Notes: generated by a model not told the origin, from the letters alone. 16,362 bases of DNA from DAOTTI01 sp034437795 (GCA_034437795.1 DAOTTI010000166.1:1-16362); one strand, 5' to 3'; shown: positions 1 to 8,250, counted from the stretch's first letter. Numbers and translations are program-made.

Positions 1-3000
1 GGTCCCACCAGGCCGAGGGATGCGCCCCAGGCGGCGCGCCTCCTGCCAGCGCCAGGTGGATCACCTCCGCCAGGTGCAGCGCCCGCCGGCCGGCCAGCTG
101 CCGGATCTGCTCGCGGCAGCTGAACCCGTCGGCAATGACCAGCGTGTCCGCGGGAGCGGCCCGCACCGCCGGCAGCAGGGCCAGCTCGCCTACCTTGACC
201 GAAAGGTCGTAGTGGTCGCCCCGCTCGAAGCCGAACGACCCCGCCATGCCGCAGCAGCCGGTGGGGAGCATCTCGAAGTCGAGCCCCAGCGCGCCAAGGA
301 CCTCCTGCGTCGCGTCCATCTTCATGATGGCCTTCTGATGGCAATGGCCGTGCACGATGGCCTTGCGGGCCAACGGCGGTGGCCGCCAGCTCCCCTGGGA
401 GATCGTCCTGGCCAGGAACTCGCTCAGGAGGTAGCTCTGCCGGCTCAGGCGCCTGGCCTGCTCGTCGTGCGGGAAGAGGTTCACCAGCTCGTCGCGGAAC
501 ACGGCGATGCAGCTCGGCTCCAGGCCGACGACCGGCACGCCAGCCGTGATCTGCGGGCCCAGCTCGCGCAGGATTCGGCGGAGCAGGCCCCGCGCCTGGG
601 TCAGGAACCCGTAGTCGTATAAGGGCCGGCCACAGCACAGGCTGGCCTGAGGCACCTCCACCTGGTAGCCGGCCGCCTCCAGCGCCTGCACCGCGGCCGC
701 CGCGACCTCTGGGTAGAAGTGGTTGTTGAACGTGTCCGCCCACAGGATCACCTTCGGCCGCCCCCCGCTCTGGTCCTGGGCCGAACGGCCATCACTGCCA
801 CCCTCCGCGCGAGCCCGCCCACGGAACCAGGCTGTGAAGGTTTGGGGGGCGAACTTCGGCAGCCGGCGCTGGGGCGCGATCCCACCGATCCGCTTGGCCG
901 CGTCGCTGAGCAGCGGGGTCTGGGTGACGACGTTCACCAGCGCCGGCGCGCGCGCCGCCAGCCGCGCCCACCAATAGATGAGGCCCATGGCGTAGGCGGA
1001 CCTGGGGCGCAGCCGCGCGGCGAAGTAGTGGGCCAGGAACTCGGCCTTGTAGGTGGCCATATCCACGTGCACAGGGCAGTCGCCCTTGCAGCCCTTGCAG
1101 GCCAGGCACAGGTCCAGCGCCTCCTTGACGTGCTCGTCCCGCCAGCCACCAGTAATCGCCTGCCCCTGGAGCATTTCGAACAGGAGCCGCGCGCGCCCGC
1201 GCGTGGTGTGCCGCTCTTCCAGCGTGGCCTGGTAGCTGGGGCACATCGTCTGGCCGGTGTTTAGGACGTCGCGGCACTTCCCGACGCCGACGCAGCGCAG
1301 CGTCGCCTGGGCGAAGCTCCCCTCGTCGTTCGGGAAGCGGAAAAACGTCTTGAGCGCCGGCGGGTTGTAGGCGGTGCCGAGGCGCAGGTTCTGGTCGATG
1401 CGGTAAGGATCGACCACCTTGCCCGGGTTCATCCTACCGGCAGGATCCCAGATCGCTTTAAACTCGCGAAAGGCCTGGACTAGCTCGTCGCCGAACATCC
1501 TGGGCAGGAACTCGGCGCGCGACTGGCCATCGCCGTGCTCGCCGGAGAGCGAGCCACCGTGGCGGATCACCAGGTCAGCTGCGTCGGAGATAAACGAGCG
1601 ATACTGCTCGATCCCGGCCGCCGTGCGGAGGTCGAAGCTCAGGCGCGTGTGGACGCAGCCCTGGCCGAAGTGGCCGTAGAGCGTACCCAGATAGCCGTAG
1701 CGGTCCATCAGGGCCCTGAGGTCGCGCAGGTACGCGCCGAGACGCTCGGGCGGGACGGCCGAGTCCTCCCAGCCTTCCCAGTTCTCCGGCTCGCCGGGCA
1801 CGTAGGCGTCCGCCCCGAGCCCTGAGTCGCGGACGGCCCAGATCATGGCCTGCTGCTGCGGCTCATGGAAGAGCCTCATTGATGGCGCGTCCGGCCTGCC
1901 CTCCAGCCGGTCAAGCAAGCGCTGGGCGCGATCGCGCGCCTCCGCCGCGCTGTCACCGCCATATTCCACGATCAGCCAGCCCTGCGCCTCGGGCAGGAGC
2001 GCGATCTCGCGCCTGAGCAGCCCCTTCTTGAGCAGATTGGTGACGAAGCGCTGGTCGATCGCCTCGAGCGCCACCGGCCCCGACTGCAGGATCTCGGGCA
2101 CGTGGTCGGCCGCTCGAGCGACGTCTGGATAGCCGAGCACGGCCAAAGCCCTGGCCGGCGGGCTGTGCACCAGACGCACCGTTGCCTCCAGGACGGTCAC
2201 GCAGGTGCCTTCCGTCCCCACCAGCGCGCCGGCCACATTGAACCCGTTCTCCGGCAGGAGCTCGTCCAGGTTGTACCCCGAGACGCGGCGGGGCAATCTC
2301 GGATACCGCTCGCGGATGACGCCGGCGTAGGCGTCTCGCAGCCGGCGCAGCTTGGCGTAGATCGAGGCGCGGCGCCCGCCCGCGGCGATGATCTGCTGCA
2401 GCTCGTCCTCAGTGGTCCTCCCCACGCGCAGGCGCAGGCCGTCGTACGTCAGGATCTCCAGCTCCTCGACGTGGTCGACCATGCGGCCGGTCTTGTCGCT
2501 CAAGATCGAATGCGGGCCGCAGGAGTTGTTGCCGATCATCCCGCCGATGGTGCACCAGGCATGGGTCGCGGGATCGGGTGGAAGTACCAGGTGGTAGCGC
2601 TCCGTTTCCAGCTTCAGCTGGTCGCAGACGACCCCCGGCTCCACGCGCGCGAGCTTGCGGTCGGGGTCGATCTCGATGATCCGGCGCAGGTACTTGGAGG
2701 TGTCGAGGATCACCGCCACATTGCAGCACTGGCCGGCCAGGCTGGTGCCGCCGCCGCGGGGCAGGATTGGGGCCTCGAAGCGCCGGCAGATGGCCACCGC
2801 CTCCACCAGGTCGTCGACGTCGAGGGGGATGACCACGCCGATGGGGATCAGGCGGTAATTGGAGCCGTCGGTCGCGTACAGGGCGCGGCTGCCGCCGTCG
2901 AACCGCACCTCGCCGCGGACGGCGCGCCGGAGCGCAGCCGCCAGGGCGCGGGCATCCACGTGCGCGGCCAGGGCCGGGGCGCCGGAATGCACCCACGCCG

Positions 3001-3076
3001 TCCGCGCGCCGGTCAGGCGCGAGCCGGGCACAACGGCGGCCCCGCGGGGGATGGCGTCAATCGCCGGCGAGGTCAT
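1..3076 (-). CDS. Fused FAD-binding and 4Fe-4S oxidoreductase (D-2-hydroxyacid dehydrogenase type), 3' end cut by the window edge
   Basis: The minus-strand frame is open from the ATG at 3076 to base 1 (1025 residues), with the last residues outside the window. The N-terminal half is a GlcD-like flavoprotein. A PCMH FAD-binding domain (about 30-260) carries PRGGGTSLAGQCCN, and an FAD-oxidase C-terminal domain carries GGSLSGEHGDGQSR near 505-515 and WDPAGRMNPGKVVDPY. A ferredoxin-type segment follows, with CVGVGKC (595-601), MCP (612) and CLACKGCKGDCP (657-668), which are ligands for two 4Fe-4S clusters. The C-terminal GlcF-like part has HGHCHQKAI, LPTGCCGMAGSFGFE and ADGFSCREQI. The architecture and length match the roughly 1000-residue membrane-associated enzymes related to E. 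coli YdiJ and Dld-II, which oxidise D-lactate or D-2-hydroxyglutarate and pass electrons towards quinone or another acceptor. The substrate cannot be told from sequence. The spots I translated across the gene all fit the family and show no frameshift. Its start has only a weak AAGG upstream. Confidence 0.93.
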   Translation of the reverse strand, partial: MTSPAIDAIPRGAAVVPGSRLTGARTAWVHSGAPALAAHVDARALAAALRRAVRGEVRFDGGSRALYATDGSNYRLIPIGVVIPLDVDDLVEAVAICRRFEAPILPRGGGTSLAGQCCNVAVILDTSKYLRRIIEIDPDRKLARVEPGVVCDQLKLETERYHLVLPPDPATHAWCTIGGMIGNNSCGPHSILSDKTGRMVDHVEELEILTYDGLRLRVGRTTEDELQQIIAAGGRRASIYAKLRRLRDAYAGVIRERYPRLPRRVSGYNLDELLPENGFNVAGALVGTEGTCVTVLEATVRLVHSPPARALAVLGYPDVARAADHVPEILQSGPVALEAIDQRFVTNLLKKGLLRREIALLPEAQGWLIVEYGGDSAAEARDRAQRLLDRLEGRPDAPSMRLFHEPQQQAMIWAVRDSGLGADAYVPGEPENWEGWEDSAVPPERLGAYLRDLRALMDRYGYLGTLYGHFGQGCVHTRLSFDLRTAAGIEQYRSFISDAADLVIRHGGSLSGEHGDGQSRAEFLPRMFGDELVQAFREFKAIWDPAGRMNPGKVVDPYRIDQNLRLGTAYNPPALKTFFRFPNDEGSFAQATLRCVGVGKCRDVLNTGQTMCPSYQATLEERHTTRGRARLLFEMLQGQAITGGWRDEHVKEALDLCLACKGCKGDCPVHVDMATYKAEFLAHYFAARLRPRSAYAMGLIYWWARLAARAPALVNVVTQTPLLSDAAKRIGGIAPQRRLPKFAPQTFTAWFRGRARAEGGSDGRSAQDQSGGRPKVILWADTFNNHFYPEVAAAAVQALEAAGYQVEVPQASLCCGRPLYDYGFLTQARGLLRRILRELGPQITAGVPVVGLEPSCIAVFRDELVNLFPHDEQARRLSRQSYLLSEFLARTISQGSWRPPPLARKAIVHGHCHQKAIMKMDATQEVLGALGLDFEMLPTGCCGMAGSFGFERGDHYDLSVKVGELALLPAVRAAPADTLVIADGFSCREQIRQLAGRRALHLAEVIHLALAGGAPPGAHPSAWWD

Positions 3077-3193
3077 GGCATGCTGGCCTTGGCGTCCCGC
3101 AACGTACGGGCGATGTGGCTCCTGGGCGCGACAGCGGCCTCGGGGGGCGGGCGCCCCGCGCCGTGAGGGCGCTGCGCGCGGCATCTCTATCGG

Positions 3194-3529
3194 GTGGGCG
3201 CGTGGTCATGGCTTGGCGCGCATCGCGCGGCGCCTCTCGTCTCCCGAGAACCGCTTTCGTCCATTCCGCTGCCGGCCGCCGCCCCCGACCGCCTCAGCCA
3301 CACGCTCCACCGCGCGATCCAGGGGCGTGGGCGCAAAGACGCTCAGGTCTTCCAGCCGGTCGCGGAAGAGGGTCAGGGCGATCCGCTCGCGGTTTGGCGT
3401 GCCTTGCTCGACCGCCTCGCCGCCCTCGGGTTCACCATCACCTGGCCGGCGGATCCCACCGTCGCCAGGCACTACGTCGTGCTCGCGACCAAGCCAGCGC
3501 GCGCGGGCCCGCCGGCAGGGGCGCCATGA
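3194..3529 (+). CDS. Possible small protein of unknown function, divergent from the FAD/Fe-S gene
   Basis: This is a GTG-started frame of 111 codons that I do not recognise. Support is mainly codon use: from about 3250 to 3525 the third positions are almost all G or C, clearly more so than in the opposing minus frame over 3206-3472. The C-terminal half reads like a folded domain, with a helix (PLAVWRALLDRLAALGF) followed by a strand-like TITWPADPTVARHYVVLATK. The N-terminal 35 residues look less protein-like, no Shine-Dalgarno sequence precedes the GTG, and the real start may lie further in. The gene lies between two minus-strand genes, so it would need its own promoter, and I see no clear one. 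It may be spurious or a remnant. Confidence 0.35.
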   Translation: MGAWSWLGAHRAAPLVSREPLSSIPLPAAAPDRLSHTLHRAIQGRGRKDAQVFQPVAEEGQGDPLAVWRALLDRLAALGFTITWPADPTVARHYVVLATKPARAGPPAGAP

Positions 3530-3616
3530 GGGGCGTCATCAGGGCCATCGTGATGGATCCAGCAGGGCGGCGGCTCCGGCGATCGTCCGCTGCCCCCGTT
3601 GCCCCCGTTCCACCGG

Positions 3617-4579
3617 TCACGGGGCCGGTGATGGCGCGGGGGTGGCCGGCAGGCCGAACACCGAATCCAGGAACTCTCCGATACGGCGGACGTACTCGTC
3701 GGGATAGCGCAGGCGCCCCTGCAGATGCCCGCAGCCGGGCACCTCCCACAGCACCTTCGGCTCTCCGGCAGCGTGGTAGAGCCGGCGCGCCTCCGCAGGA
3801 TCGACGATCGGATCGTCGCTGCCGTGGATGAGCAAAAGGGGCCGTGGCGCAATGGCGCCGACCACGGCCACGGGCGCGACATCCCGGATCCGGCCGCCAC
3901 TCAGGCGCTCCGCGAACCAGAACACGGGGCGCTCGAAGAGCCATGGCGGGAGCCGGCACAGGAAGCGGAAGCACCGCGAGACCGCGCGGTCCAGAGAGGC
4001 GAAGGGGCTATCAGCCACCACTGCCTTCACGGCCGGGCAGCGCGCCGCCGCCATGATGGCCACGGAGGCTCCCATCGAGAAGCCCATCAGGACCAGGGGG
4101 ACGTCGTCGCCGAGCCGCTCCTGTACGAGGCGCACGGCGGCCAGGGCGTCGTCGACCTCCCGCAGCCCGCCGGTGGTAAACCGCCCTTCGCTCTCGCCGT
4201 GCGCCTGAAAATCGAAGACTAATCCCCCGTAGCCCCGCGCGAGCAGCCACGGTAGACACTGCTGGGTCTCGCGGCGGTTGCTCCCGAAGCCATGGCAGAC
4301 GATGGCGACCGGCCGGCCGGGCTGCGGGGGTACAAACGTGCCTGCCAGGAGGTGGCCGTAGCGGTTAGGGAAACGCACGGGCTCACCGGCGGCGCCGTCG
4401 TCGCCAGCGGTCGCGCCCGGCGCCACAGGGGGCCGCCAGTCGCGGCGGGGCTGGACCAAGGCGTGCGCGGCGGAGGCGGCGGTGTAGGCCACGGCCAGGA
4501 GGCCGGTCAGGCCGACGCCCAGGAGCGCCGCAAGCGGCACGTAGGTGGGGAACCCAGGGAGGCTACCGAGGACGGTCAC
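3617..4579 (-). CDS. Alpha/beta hydrolase with N-terminal membrane anchor
   Basis: A 320-residue serine hydrolase. Residues 13-40 form one hydrophobic segment (PLAALLGVGLTGLLAVAYTA), probably an uncleaved signal anchor that places the catalytic domain outside the membrane. The hydrolase core spans 70-308. It has the oxyanion-hole loop CHGFGSNR at 95-102, DFQAHGES at 123-130, the nucleophile elbow GFSMGA with Ser168, the acid in GSDDPIVD (Asp256 most likely) and His285 in GCGH, so all triad members are in order. The set resembles the BAAT/dienelactone-hydrolase-like and 'alpha/beta hydrolase, serine aminopeptidase' families; substrate unknown. The start is a GTG with a poor Shine-Dalgarno sequence, and no better one lies in front of the anchor. 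No neighbour points to a pathway. Confidence 0.9.
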   Translation of the reverse strand: MTVLGSLPGFPTYVPLAALLGVGLTGLLAVAYTAASAAHALVQPRRDWRPPVAPGATAGDDGAAGEPVRFPNRYGHLLAGTFVPPQPGRPVAIVCHGFGSNRRETQQCLPWLLARGYGGLVFDFQAHGESEGRFTTGGLREVDDALAAVRLVQERLGDDVPLVLMGFSMGASVAIMAAARCPAVKAVVADSPFASLDRAVSRCFRFLCRLPPWLFERPVFWFAERLSGGRIRDVAPVAVVGAIAPRPLLLIHGSDDPIVDPAEARRLYHAAGEPKVLWEVPGCGHLQGRLRYPDEYVRRIGEFLDSVFGLPATPAPSPAP

Positions 4580-4890
4580 GGCCTGAGATCGGCGGCGGTG
4601 AGGGCTGAAGAAAGCTATCTGGCATGGGCGGACAACGGCAAGAGGTGGCGACGCCGGGGTCGGCGGACACGTCTGAGGCTAAAGCCTATCTGCTCAACAT
4701 GGGCGTCCGGCACGGCCAGGACCTTCGTACCAGGGCGCGCGGCAGGCGCCGGCGGTGCTGGCGTCCCCACGGGGGGAGTCACTGGGGCCTGATGCCGGGG
4801 TGGGGCGGCATGACACTTGCCGGCGTGGCCCCGCCGTGCGCCGGAACCGGCCCTCTCGTATCCGGCCCGGCGAGCCACGAGGCAGGTGCG
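4580..4890. other. Gene-free stretch upstream of the hydrolase
   Basis: About 310 bases separate the divergent hydrolase start and the small plus-strand ORF at 4891. I find no convincing coding frame here. There is a short near-palindrome, AGGCTAAAGCCT, at about 4676-4687, of a kind often seen in bacterial REP-like sequences, and a 6-bp stem (ATGCCG ... CGGCAT) near 4794-4813. No sigma-70 promoter stands out for either flanking gene, although the hydrolase transcript should start here. Confidence 0.4.
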
Positions 4891-5046
4891 ATGGCGAACA
4901 ACCCCTGGTGGTCACTCATCGCGGGGATTGGTCTGGGCTTGGCCCTTTCCTGGATCATCTGCGTCCGTCCGAAGCGGAGCAGCGAGGCGCGGGTGGCCGG
5001 TCAGGAGAGCGGGGCTATGCTGACGCGCGTGAAGCCGGCTGCTTGA
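4891..5046 (+). CDS. Possible 51-residue single-pass membrane protein
   Basis: The ATG at 4891 follows a GAGG at 4879-4882 with 8 bases between, which is a usable ribosome binding site. The product has a short polar start (MANNPWW), one hydrophobic helix of about 17 residues (SLIAGIGLGLALSWIICV) and then a basic RPKRSS segment. By the positive-inside rule the C-terminus would be cytoplasmic. The frame stays open further upstream, but that part is Arg/Gly-rich and looks non-coding, so the short form is preferred. It converges on the FAD oxidoreductase gene at 5163. I do not recognise a family and cannot exclude a chance ORF. Confidence 0.45.
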   Translation: MANNPWWSLIAGIGLGLALSWIICVRPKRSSEARVAGQESGAMLTRVKPAA

Positions 5047-5061
5047 CGGGCCTGACGCTGG

Positions 5062-5158
5062 GGCGCGCAGCAACAGGCGCAGGCGCTGCTTTCACCTGGG
5101 CAGCCGGTCGCAGATGGTCCGCGTGGTGGCCAGGCGCGCAGCAACAGGCGCAGGCGCT
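5062..5158. repeat. 26-bp perfect direct repeat (two copies, 71 bp apart)
   Basis: The copies lie at 5062-5087 and 5133-5158, each starting GGCGCGCAGCAACAGGCGCA, and after a 3-base difference both continue with TTCA. They occupy the short gap between the convergent ends of the 4891-5046 ORF and the 5163-6602 gene, so the second copy lies just downstream of that gene's stop. The 71-bp period is not a multiple of three, so this is not an in-frame protein repeat. A local duplication of non-coding DNA is the simplest reading. Confidence 0.8.
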
Positions 5159-5162
5159 ACCT

Positions 5163-6602
5163 TCAGCGCTTCCCTCTCAAGCGCCTGAGCGCCAGCTGGG
5201 CCGCGTAATAGCCGCACAGGCCGTGCACCCCCGGGCCGGGCGGCGTGGCCGCCGAGCACAGATAAAGCCCCGGCACGGGCGTCGCGTACGTGCGGGGCGT
5301 CGGGCGCAGGAAAAGCTGGCGCAGGTCGGGCGCGCCTCCGCTGATATCGCCCCCGACCAGATTGGCGTTGTGGCGCTCCAGGTCTAGCGGCCCCATGATG
5401 TAGCGGGCGAGTACGAGATCGCGAAAGCCGGGCGCAAACCGTTCGATCTGGGCCTCCACCCGCGACGCCATGTCCGCCGCATCCGGTGCGCTGCCGTGCG
5501 GCACGTGAGTGTAGGCCCAGGCCGTGTGCTGCCCTGCCGGCGCGCGCGCCGGATCAAAGAGCGTGGGCTGCGCCAGGAGCACGAACGGGCGGGCGGCGAG
5601 CGCCCCCCGCCAGGGGGCGTCTTCGGCGGCGATCACCTCGTCGAGCCGCCCGGCCAGGTGCACCGTTCCGGCCCGCGCGCAGTCCCGCGCCCGCCAGGGG
5701 ATGGGCCCGGCCAGGGCCCAGTCGAGCTTGACTACCCCCGCGCTGTAGCGGTAGCGCGCCAGTTGCGCGCGGTAGCCCACAGGCAGGCGCTGCCCCGCCA
5801 TGCGCAGCACCTGGCGCGGCGTGACGTCCAGCAGGATCGCCCGCGCCGGCGGCAGCTCGTCGAGCGACTCCACCGGGGCGCCAACCAGGACCTCGCCCCC
5901 GAGCGATCGCAGGTACGACACCAGCGCATCGGCCAGGCGCTGCGTGCCTCCCCTGGGGATGGGCCAGCCCACGGCGTGGCCGGCGATGGCCAGCACCAGC
6001 CCGTATGCGGCCGTCGGCCGCCATGTGAGTGGCAGCGTCGAATGGGCGGCGATGCCGGCCAGGAGCGCCTGCGCACGCTCGCCGCGAAAGTACCGCCGCA
6101 CGAAGCCGGCCGCCGGCTGAATGGCGTGCCAGCCGAAGCGAGCCAGCAGGGGGAGATGCCGCGGGTTGCGCGGGAGGTACCAGGGCGCCAGCACTGCATC
6201 CAGCAGGGGGCGCCAGTGGGCCACCAGCGGCGCCATTAGCCGCTGGTACGCTCCGGCGTCTGGGCCCAGGCCGGCAGCAGTCGCCGCGATCTCGCGCTCC
6301 AGGACGGCGGCGCTGCCGTCATCAAACGGGTGCGCCACCGCGGCCGGCGGCTGTACCCACTGCAGGCCAAACCGGTCGAGGGGCAGCGACCGGAAGAAGC
6401 GCGACGCTGCCGCCAGCGGATGGACGGCGGAGCACACGTCGTGCACGAAGCCGGGGAGGGTCAGCTCCGCGGATCGGGCGCCGCCGCCGGGGACGGGCTG
6501 CGCCTCGCGCACCTGCACGGCGTAGCCGGCCTGCGCCAGCACGATGGCTGCAGCCAGGCCGTTCGGCCCGGCTCCAACGACGATTGCGTCGTATGAGGGC
6601 AT
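5163..6602 (-). CDS. NAD(P)/FAD-dependent oxidoreductase of the phytoene dehydrogenase (CrtI/PYROXD2-like) superfamily
   Basis: A 479-residue flavoprotein. It opens with a classic FAD-binding Rossmann motif, YDAIVVGAGPNGLAAAI (GAGPNG at 10-15), followed by VPGGGARSAELTLPGFVHD, the second signature of the CrtI/PYROXD2 group. The C-terminus has the closing FAD motif GLYLCSAATPPGPGVHGLCG, with the GxGVxG loop seen in carotenoid desaturases and their relatives. The middle (RGGTQRLADAL) is also typical. The start at 6602 was chosen because the family begins a few residues before the GxGxxG motif. A TTG at 6701 would add a 33-residue Cys-containing leader (see findings). No phytoene synthase or other carotenoid gene is nearby, so the substrate is open. 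The DUF72 gene lies 122 bp upstream in the same direction, and the two may be cotranscribed. Confidence 0.88.
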   Translation of the reverse strand: MPSYDAIVVGAGPNGLAAAIVLAQAGYAVQVREAQPVPGGGARSAELTLPGFVHDVCSAVHPLAAASRFFRSLPLDRFGLQWVQPPAAVAHPFDDGSAAVLEREIAATAAGLGPDAGAYQRLMAPLVAHWRPLLDAVLAPWYLPRNPRHLPLLARFGWHAIQPAAGFVRRYFRGERAQALLAGIAAHSTLPLTWRPTAAYGLVLAIAGHAVGWPIPRGGTQRLADALVSYLRSLGGEVLVGAPVESLDELPPARAILLDVTPRQVLRMAGQRLPVGYRAQLARYRYSAGVVKLDWALAGPIPWRARDCARAGTVHLAGRLDEVIAAEDAPWRGALAARPFVLLAQPTLFDPARAPAGQHTAWAYTHVPHGSAPDAADMASRVEAQIERFAPGFRDLVLARYIMGPLDLERHNANLVGGDISGGAPDLRQLFLRPTPRTYATPVPGLYLCSAATPPGPGVHGLCGYYAAQLALRRLRGKR

Positions 6603-6700
6603 CACCGGCGCTGCAATCGTAGCCGCCCTCTGCCGGCTTGGCGCTGCACCCAGCCACGCCGCGCCACATTCACCGAGATACGGGCAGGCGCCGCAACCCA

Positions 6701-6728
6701 AGATCGCTGGTCAAAGATCGACGGTCAA
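6701..6728. repeat. 14-bp imperfect tandem repeat overlapping the DUF72 stop codon
   Basis: Two adjacent units, AGATCGCTGGTCAA (6701-6714) and AGATCGACGGTCAA (6715-6728), match at 12 of 14 positions. The second includes the stop codon of the DUF72 gene (6725-6727). It could be a slippage duplication or paired binding sites upstream of the oxidoreductase gene. Confidence 0.7.
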
Positions 6729-7468
6729 GGGGTGTGGGCGCCGGCTACCGCCAGCATCTTGCGCAGGCGCTCCGCATCGTGGATGGCGTGCCCCTCCGGA
6801 TCATTGTTGAAGTAGACGTACACCTCGGCCCCTTGGCCCAGGAAGGTGCGGATGCGGTCCGCCCACTGGGCCAGCTCATCGTCGCCGTAGCCCACTCCGT
6901 GGCGCCCGCCGTGCATGCGGATGTAGCTCCAGGTGGTGGTCAGCCGTACGTCCAGCGGCAGGTGGGGAGCTACCGGTAGGCACAGAGCGACGCGGGCTCG
7001 CTCCAGGAGGTCGTAGACGCCGGACGTGAGCCAGGATGGGTGGCGAAACTCGAAGGCGAATCGCTGCGCCTCATACCGGCGTAGAGCCTCCAGGAACCGG
7101 CCCAGCCGGTCCACATTGGCTGGCGAGTTGGGAGGTAGCTGGAACAAGACCGGGCCCAGCTTCTCCTGCAGCCCCGCGGCGTGGTCCATCAGCCGTTCTA
7201 GCGGCTCTTCCGGATCCTTGAGCTTCTTCATGTGGGTGAGAAAGCGGCTCCCCTTGACCGCGAACACAAAGCCCGGTGGCGTCTGCCGCCGCCAGGCCTC
7301 AAAGACGGTACGCTCCGGCAGCCGGTAGAAGGAGAAATTCACCTCCACTGTGGCGAACCGCTGAGCGTAGAAAGGGAGGTACTCGTCAGACCGCAGATCC
7401 CGCGGATAGAAGACCCCCACCCAGTGCCGGTACACCCATCCGGAGGTCCCAATCCACAGGCCGGCCAT
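6725..7468 (-). CDS. DUF72 domain-containing protein (YecE-like)
   Basis: A 247-residue single-domain protein matching the DUF72 family (TIM-barrel fold, E. coli YecE relatives, no settled function). The diagnostic stretches are all present: IGTSGWVYRHW at 6-16, FATVEVNFSFYRLP (38-51), FAVKGSRFLTHMKKL (69-83), LGPVLFQLPP (104-113), FEFRHPSW (139-146), YIRMHGG (182-188) and VYVYFNNDPEGHAIHDA (216-232). The length is usual for the family. The ATG at 7468 has no clear Shine-Dalgarno sequence in front of it. Being upstream of and codirectional with the FAD oxidoreductase suggests a two-gene unit. The family is common and often sits beside unrelated enzymes, so neighbourhood says little about its role. 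Confidence 0.95.
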   Translation of the reverse strand: MAGLWIGTSGWVYRHWVGVFYPRDLRSDEYLPFYAQRFATVEVNFSFYRLPERTVFEAWRRQTPPGFVFAVKGSRFLTHMKKLKDPEEPLERLMDHAAGLQEKLGPVLFQLPPNSPANVDRLGRFLEALRRYEAQRFAFEFRHPSWLTSGVYDLLERARVALCLPVAPHLPLDVRLTTTWSYIRMHGGRHGVGYGDDELAQWADRIRTFLGQGAEVYVYFNNDPEGHAIHDAERLRKMLAVAGAHTP

Positions 7469-7543
7469 GGTTCAGTGCTCGGGCATGAGGCCCCGCGCCT
7501 CGGTTCCCGGCGCTACTAACGATCGCACAGCGCTGACTGAATA

Positions 7544-7653
7544 TTCACCAGCGGAGCCCTCTCCATGGAGCCCTCTCCATATGGGAGAGGGAACGAAAGG
7601 AGCGCTGGCCCTAACCGTCCCGTGGCAGGGGGACTGATTGCCGGCATAAAGAA
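7544..7653. repeat. Intergenic hairpin repeat, copy A
   Basis: A member of the degenerate intergenic repeat family of this window. It has the left-side motif CAGCGGAGCCCTCTCC, a perfect 14-bp tandem duplication GGAGCCCTCTCCAT (7553-7566 and 7567-7580), a hairpin CCCTCTCC (7571-7578) against GGAGAGGG (7584-7591), and the right-side motif GGACTGATTGCCGGC (7631-7645). It fills much of the 273-bp gap between the DUF72 start and the next minus-strand gene end. The minus frame that crosses it (7472-7729) would encode repeat DNA and is not taken as a gene. Confidence 0.6.
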
Positions 7654-7741
7654 CTGGGGCTAAGTATCCGCTGGTAGGTTCGCGTCGCCCTGTCCATCGA
7701 TGCCCGGCCGTCCTGTCCCGCACGAACATACCAGCGCTGAC

Positions 7742-8200
7742 TTAGGCCTCGCTGGCCAGGCCCAGCCGTACCTCATTTTGCACGCCGATCAGCCGGTTCC
7801 ATAGCTGATAATCCACCTGGCTCTTGGGCACGTAGTAATTCTCCGGCCCGGCGACCATATCTCCCGTAGCCACGAACTCGCCGCGCCCAATGTCGTTCAG
7901 GTCCAGGTAGACCGAACCCTGGTCCAGCCGTGCGCCGGTGGGCAGGACGGGAATGCGCTTCAGATCGTCGTCGGCGAGGCCACGGTACCGCCGGTGGAGC
8001 TCCTTGATCTCGTAGGCGGTGCGCGCCACCTGCTCCTCCTGCTTGGACGCCGGCCCCTCGTTCTGGCCGGCCCGGCGGGTGGGATTGAGGTCGCCCCGCC
8101 ACTCATCCGGATGCTGCGCTCCCGGCTGCATGATGCGGGCCGGTCGTGTTCGGCCCTGGGCCGATTGCGTAACCAGCTTGGTGCTCGTCTGCCTGGGCAT
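7742..8200 (-). CDS. Conserved-looking hydrophilic protein of unknown function (152 aa)
   Basis: The ATG at 8200 is preceded by AGGAG with about 9 bases between, inside a strongly purine-rich leader. The product has two parts. Residues 1-55 are polar and probably disordered, rich in Gln, Arg, Pro and Asn (QPGAQHPDEWRGDLNP, TRRAGQNEGP). From 56 on it looks folded: a helix (QVARTAYEIKELHRRYRGL, 57-75), DDDLKRIPVLPTGARLDQG, a strand-rich part with YLDLNDIGRGEF and ATGDMVAGPENYYVPK, then VDYQLWNRLIGV (129-140). There is no signal peptide or membrane segment. I cannot assign a family. Its company with two other small charged proteins hints at a stress or surface-survival role, but this is inference only. 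Confidence 0.8.
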   Translation of the reverse strand: MPRQTSTKLVTQSAQGRTRPARIMQPGAQHPDEWRGDLNPTRRAGQNEGPASKQEEQVARTAYEIKELHRRYRGLADDDLKRIPVLPTGARLDQGSVYLDLNDIGRGEFVATGDMVAGPENYYVPKSQVDYQLWNRLIGVQNEVRLGLASEA

Positions 8201-8250
8201 CCCTCTATTCTCCTCTTCGCCTATTCTCTTTCTCTTCTCCTACCCTCTCG
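8201..8250 (-). promoter_or_regulatory. Purine-rich 5' leader with several Shine-Dalgarno-like cores
   Basis: Read on the minus strand, the 50 bases before the ATG at 8200 are almost all A and G, with GAGAGGG, AGGAGAAGAG, AAGAGGAG and AGAGGG. The AGGAG nearest the start, about 9 bases away, is the likely ribosome binding site; the others could be standby or decoy sites. Such a long polypurine run is unlike the rest of this GC-rich window. Confidence 0.6.

Noticed and set aside
2102..3166. Long plus-strand frame of 354 codons at the left end
   Set aside because: It is the antisense of the FAD/Fe-S gene, whose translation matches its family throughout.
3611..3630. CACCGG/CCGGTG hairpin at the end of the hydrolase gene as a terminator
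   Set aside because: The stem straddles the stop codon itself and no T-run follows, so it is unlikely to end transcription.
7472..7729. An 85-codon minus frame upstream of DUF72
   Set aside because: It crosses intergenic repeat copy A and translates repeat DNA; there is no ribosome binding site or domain.
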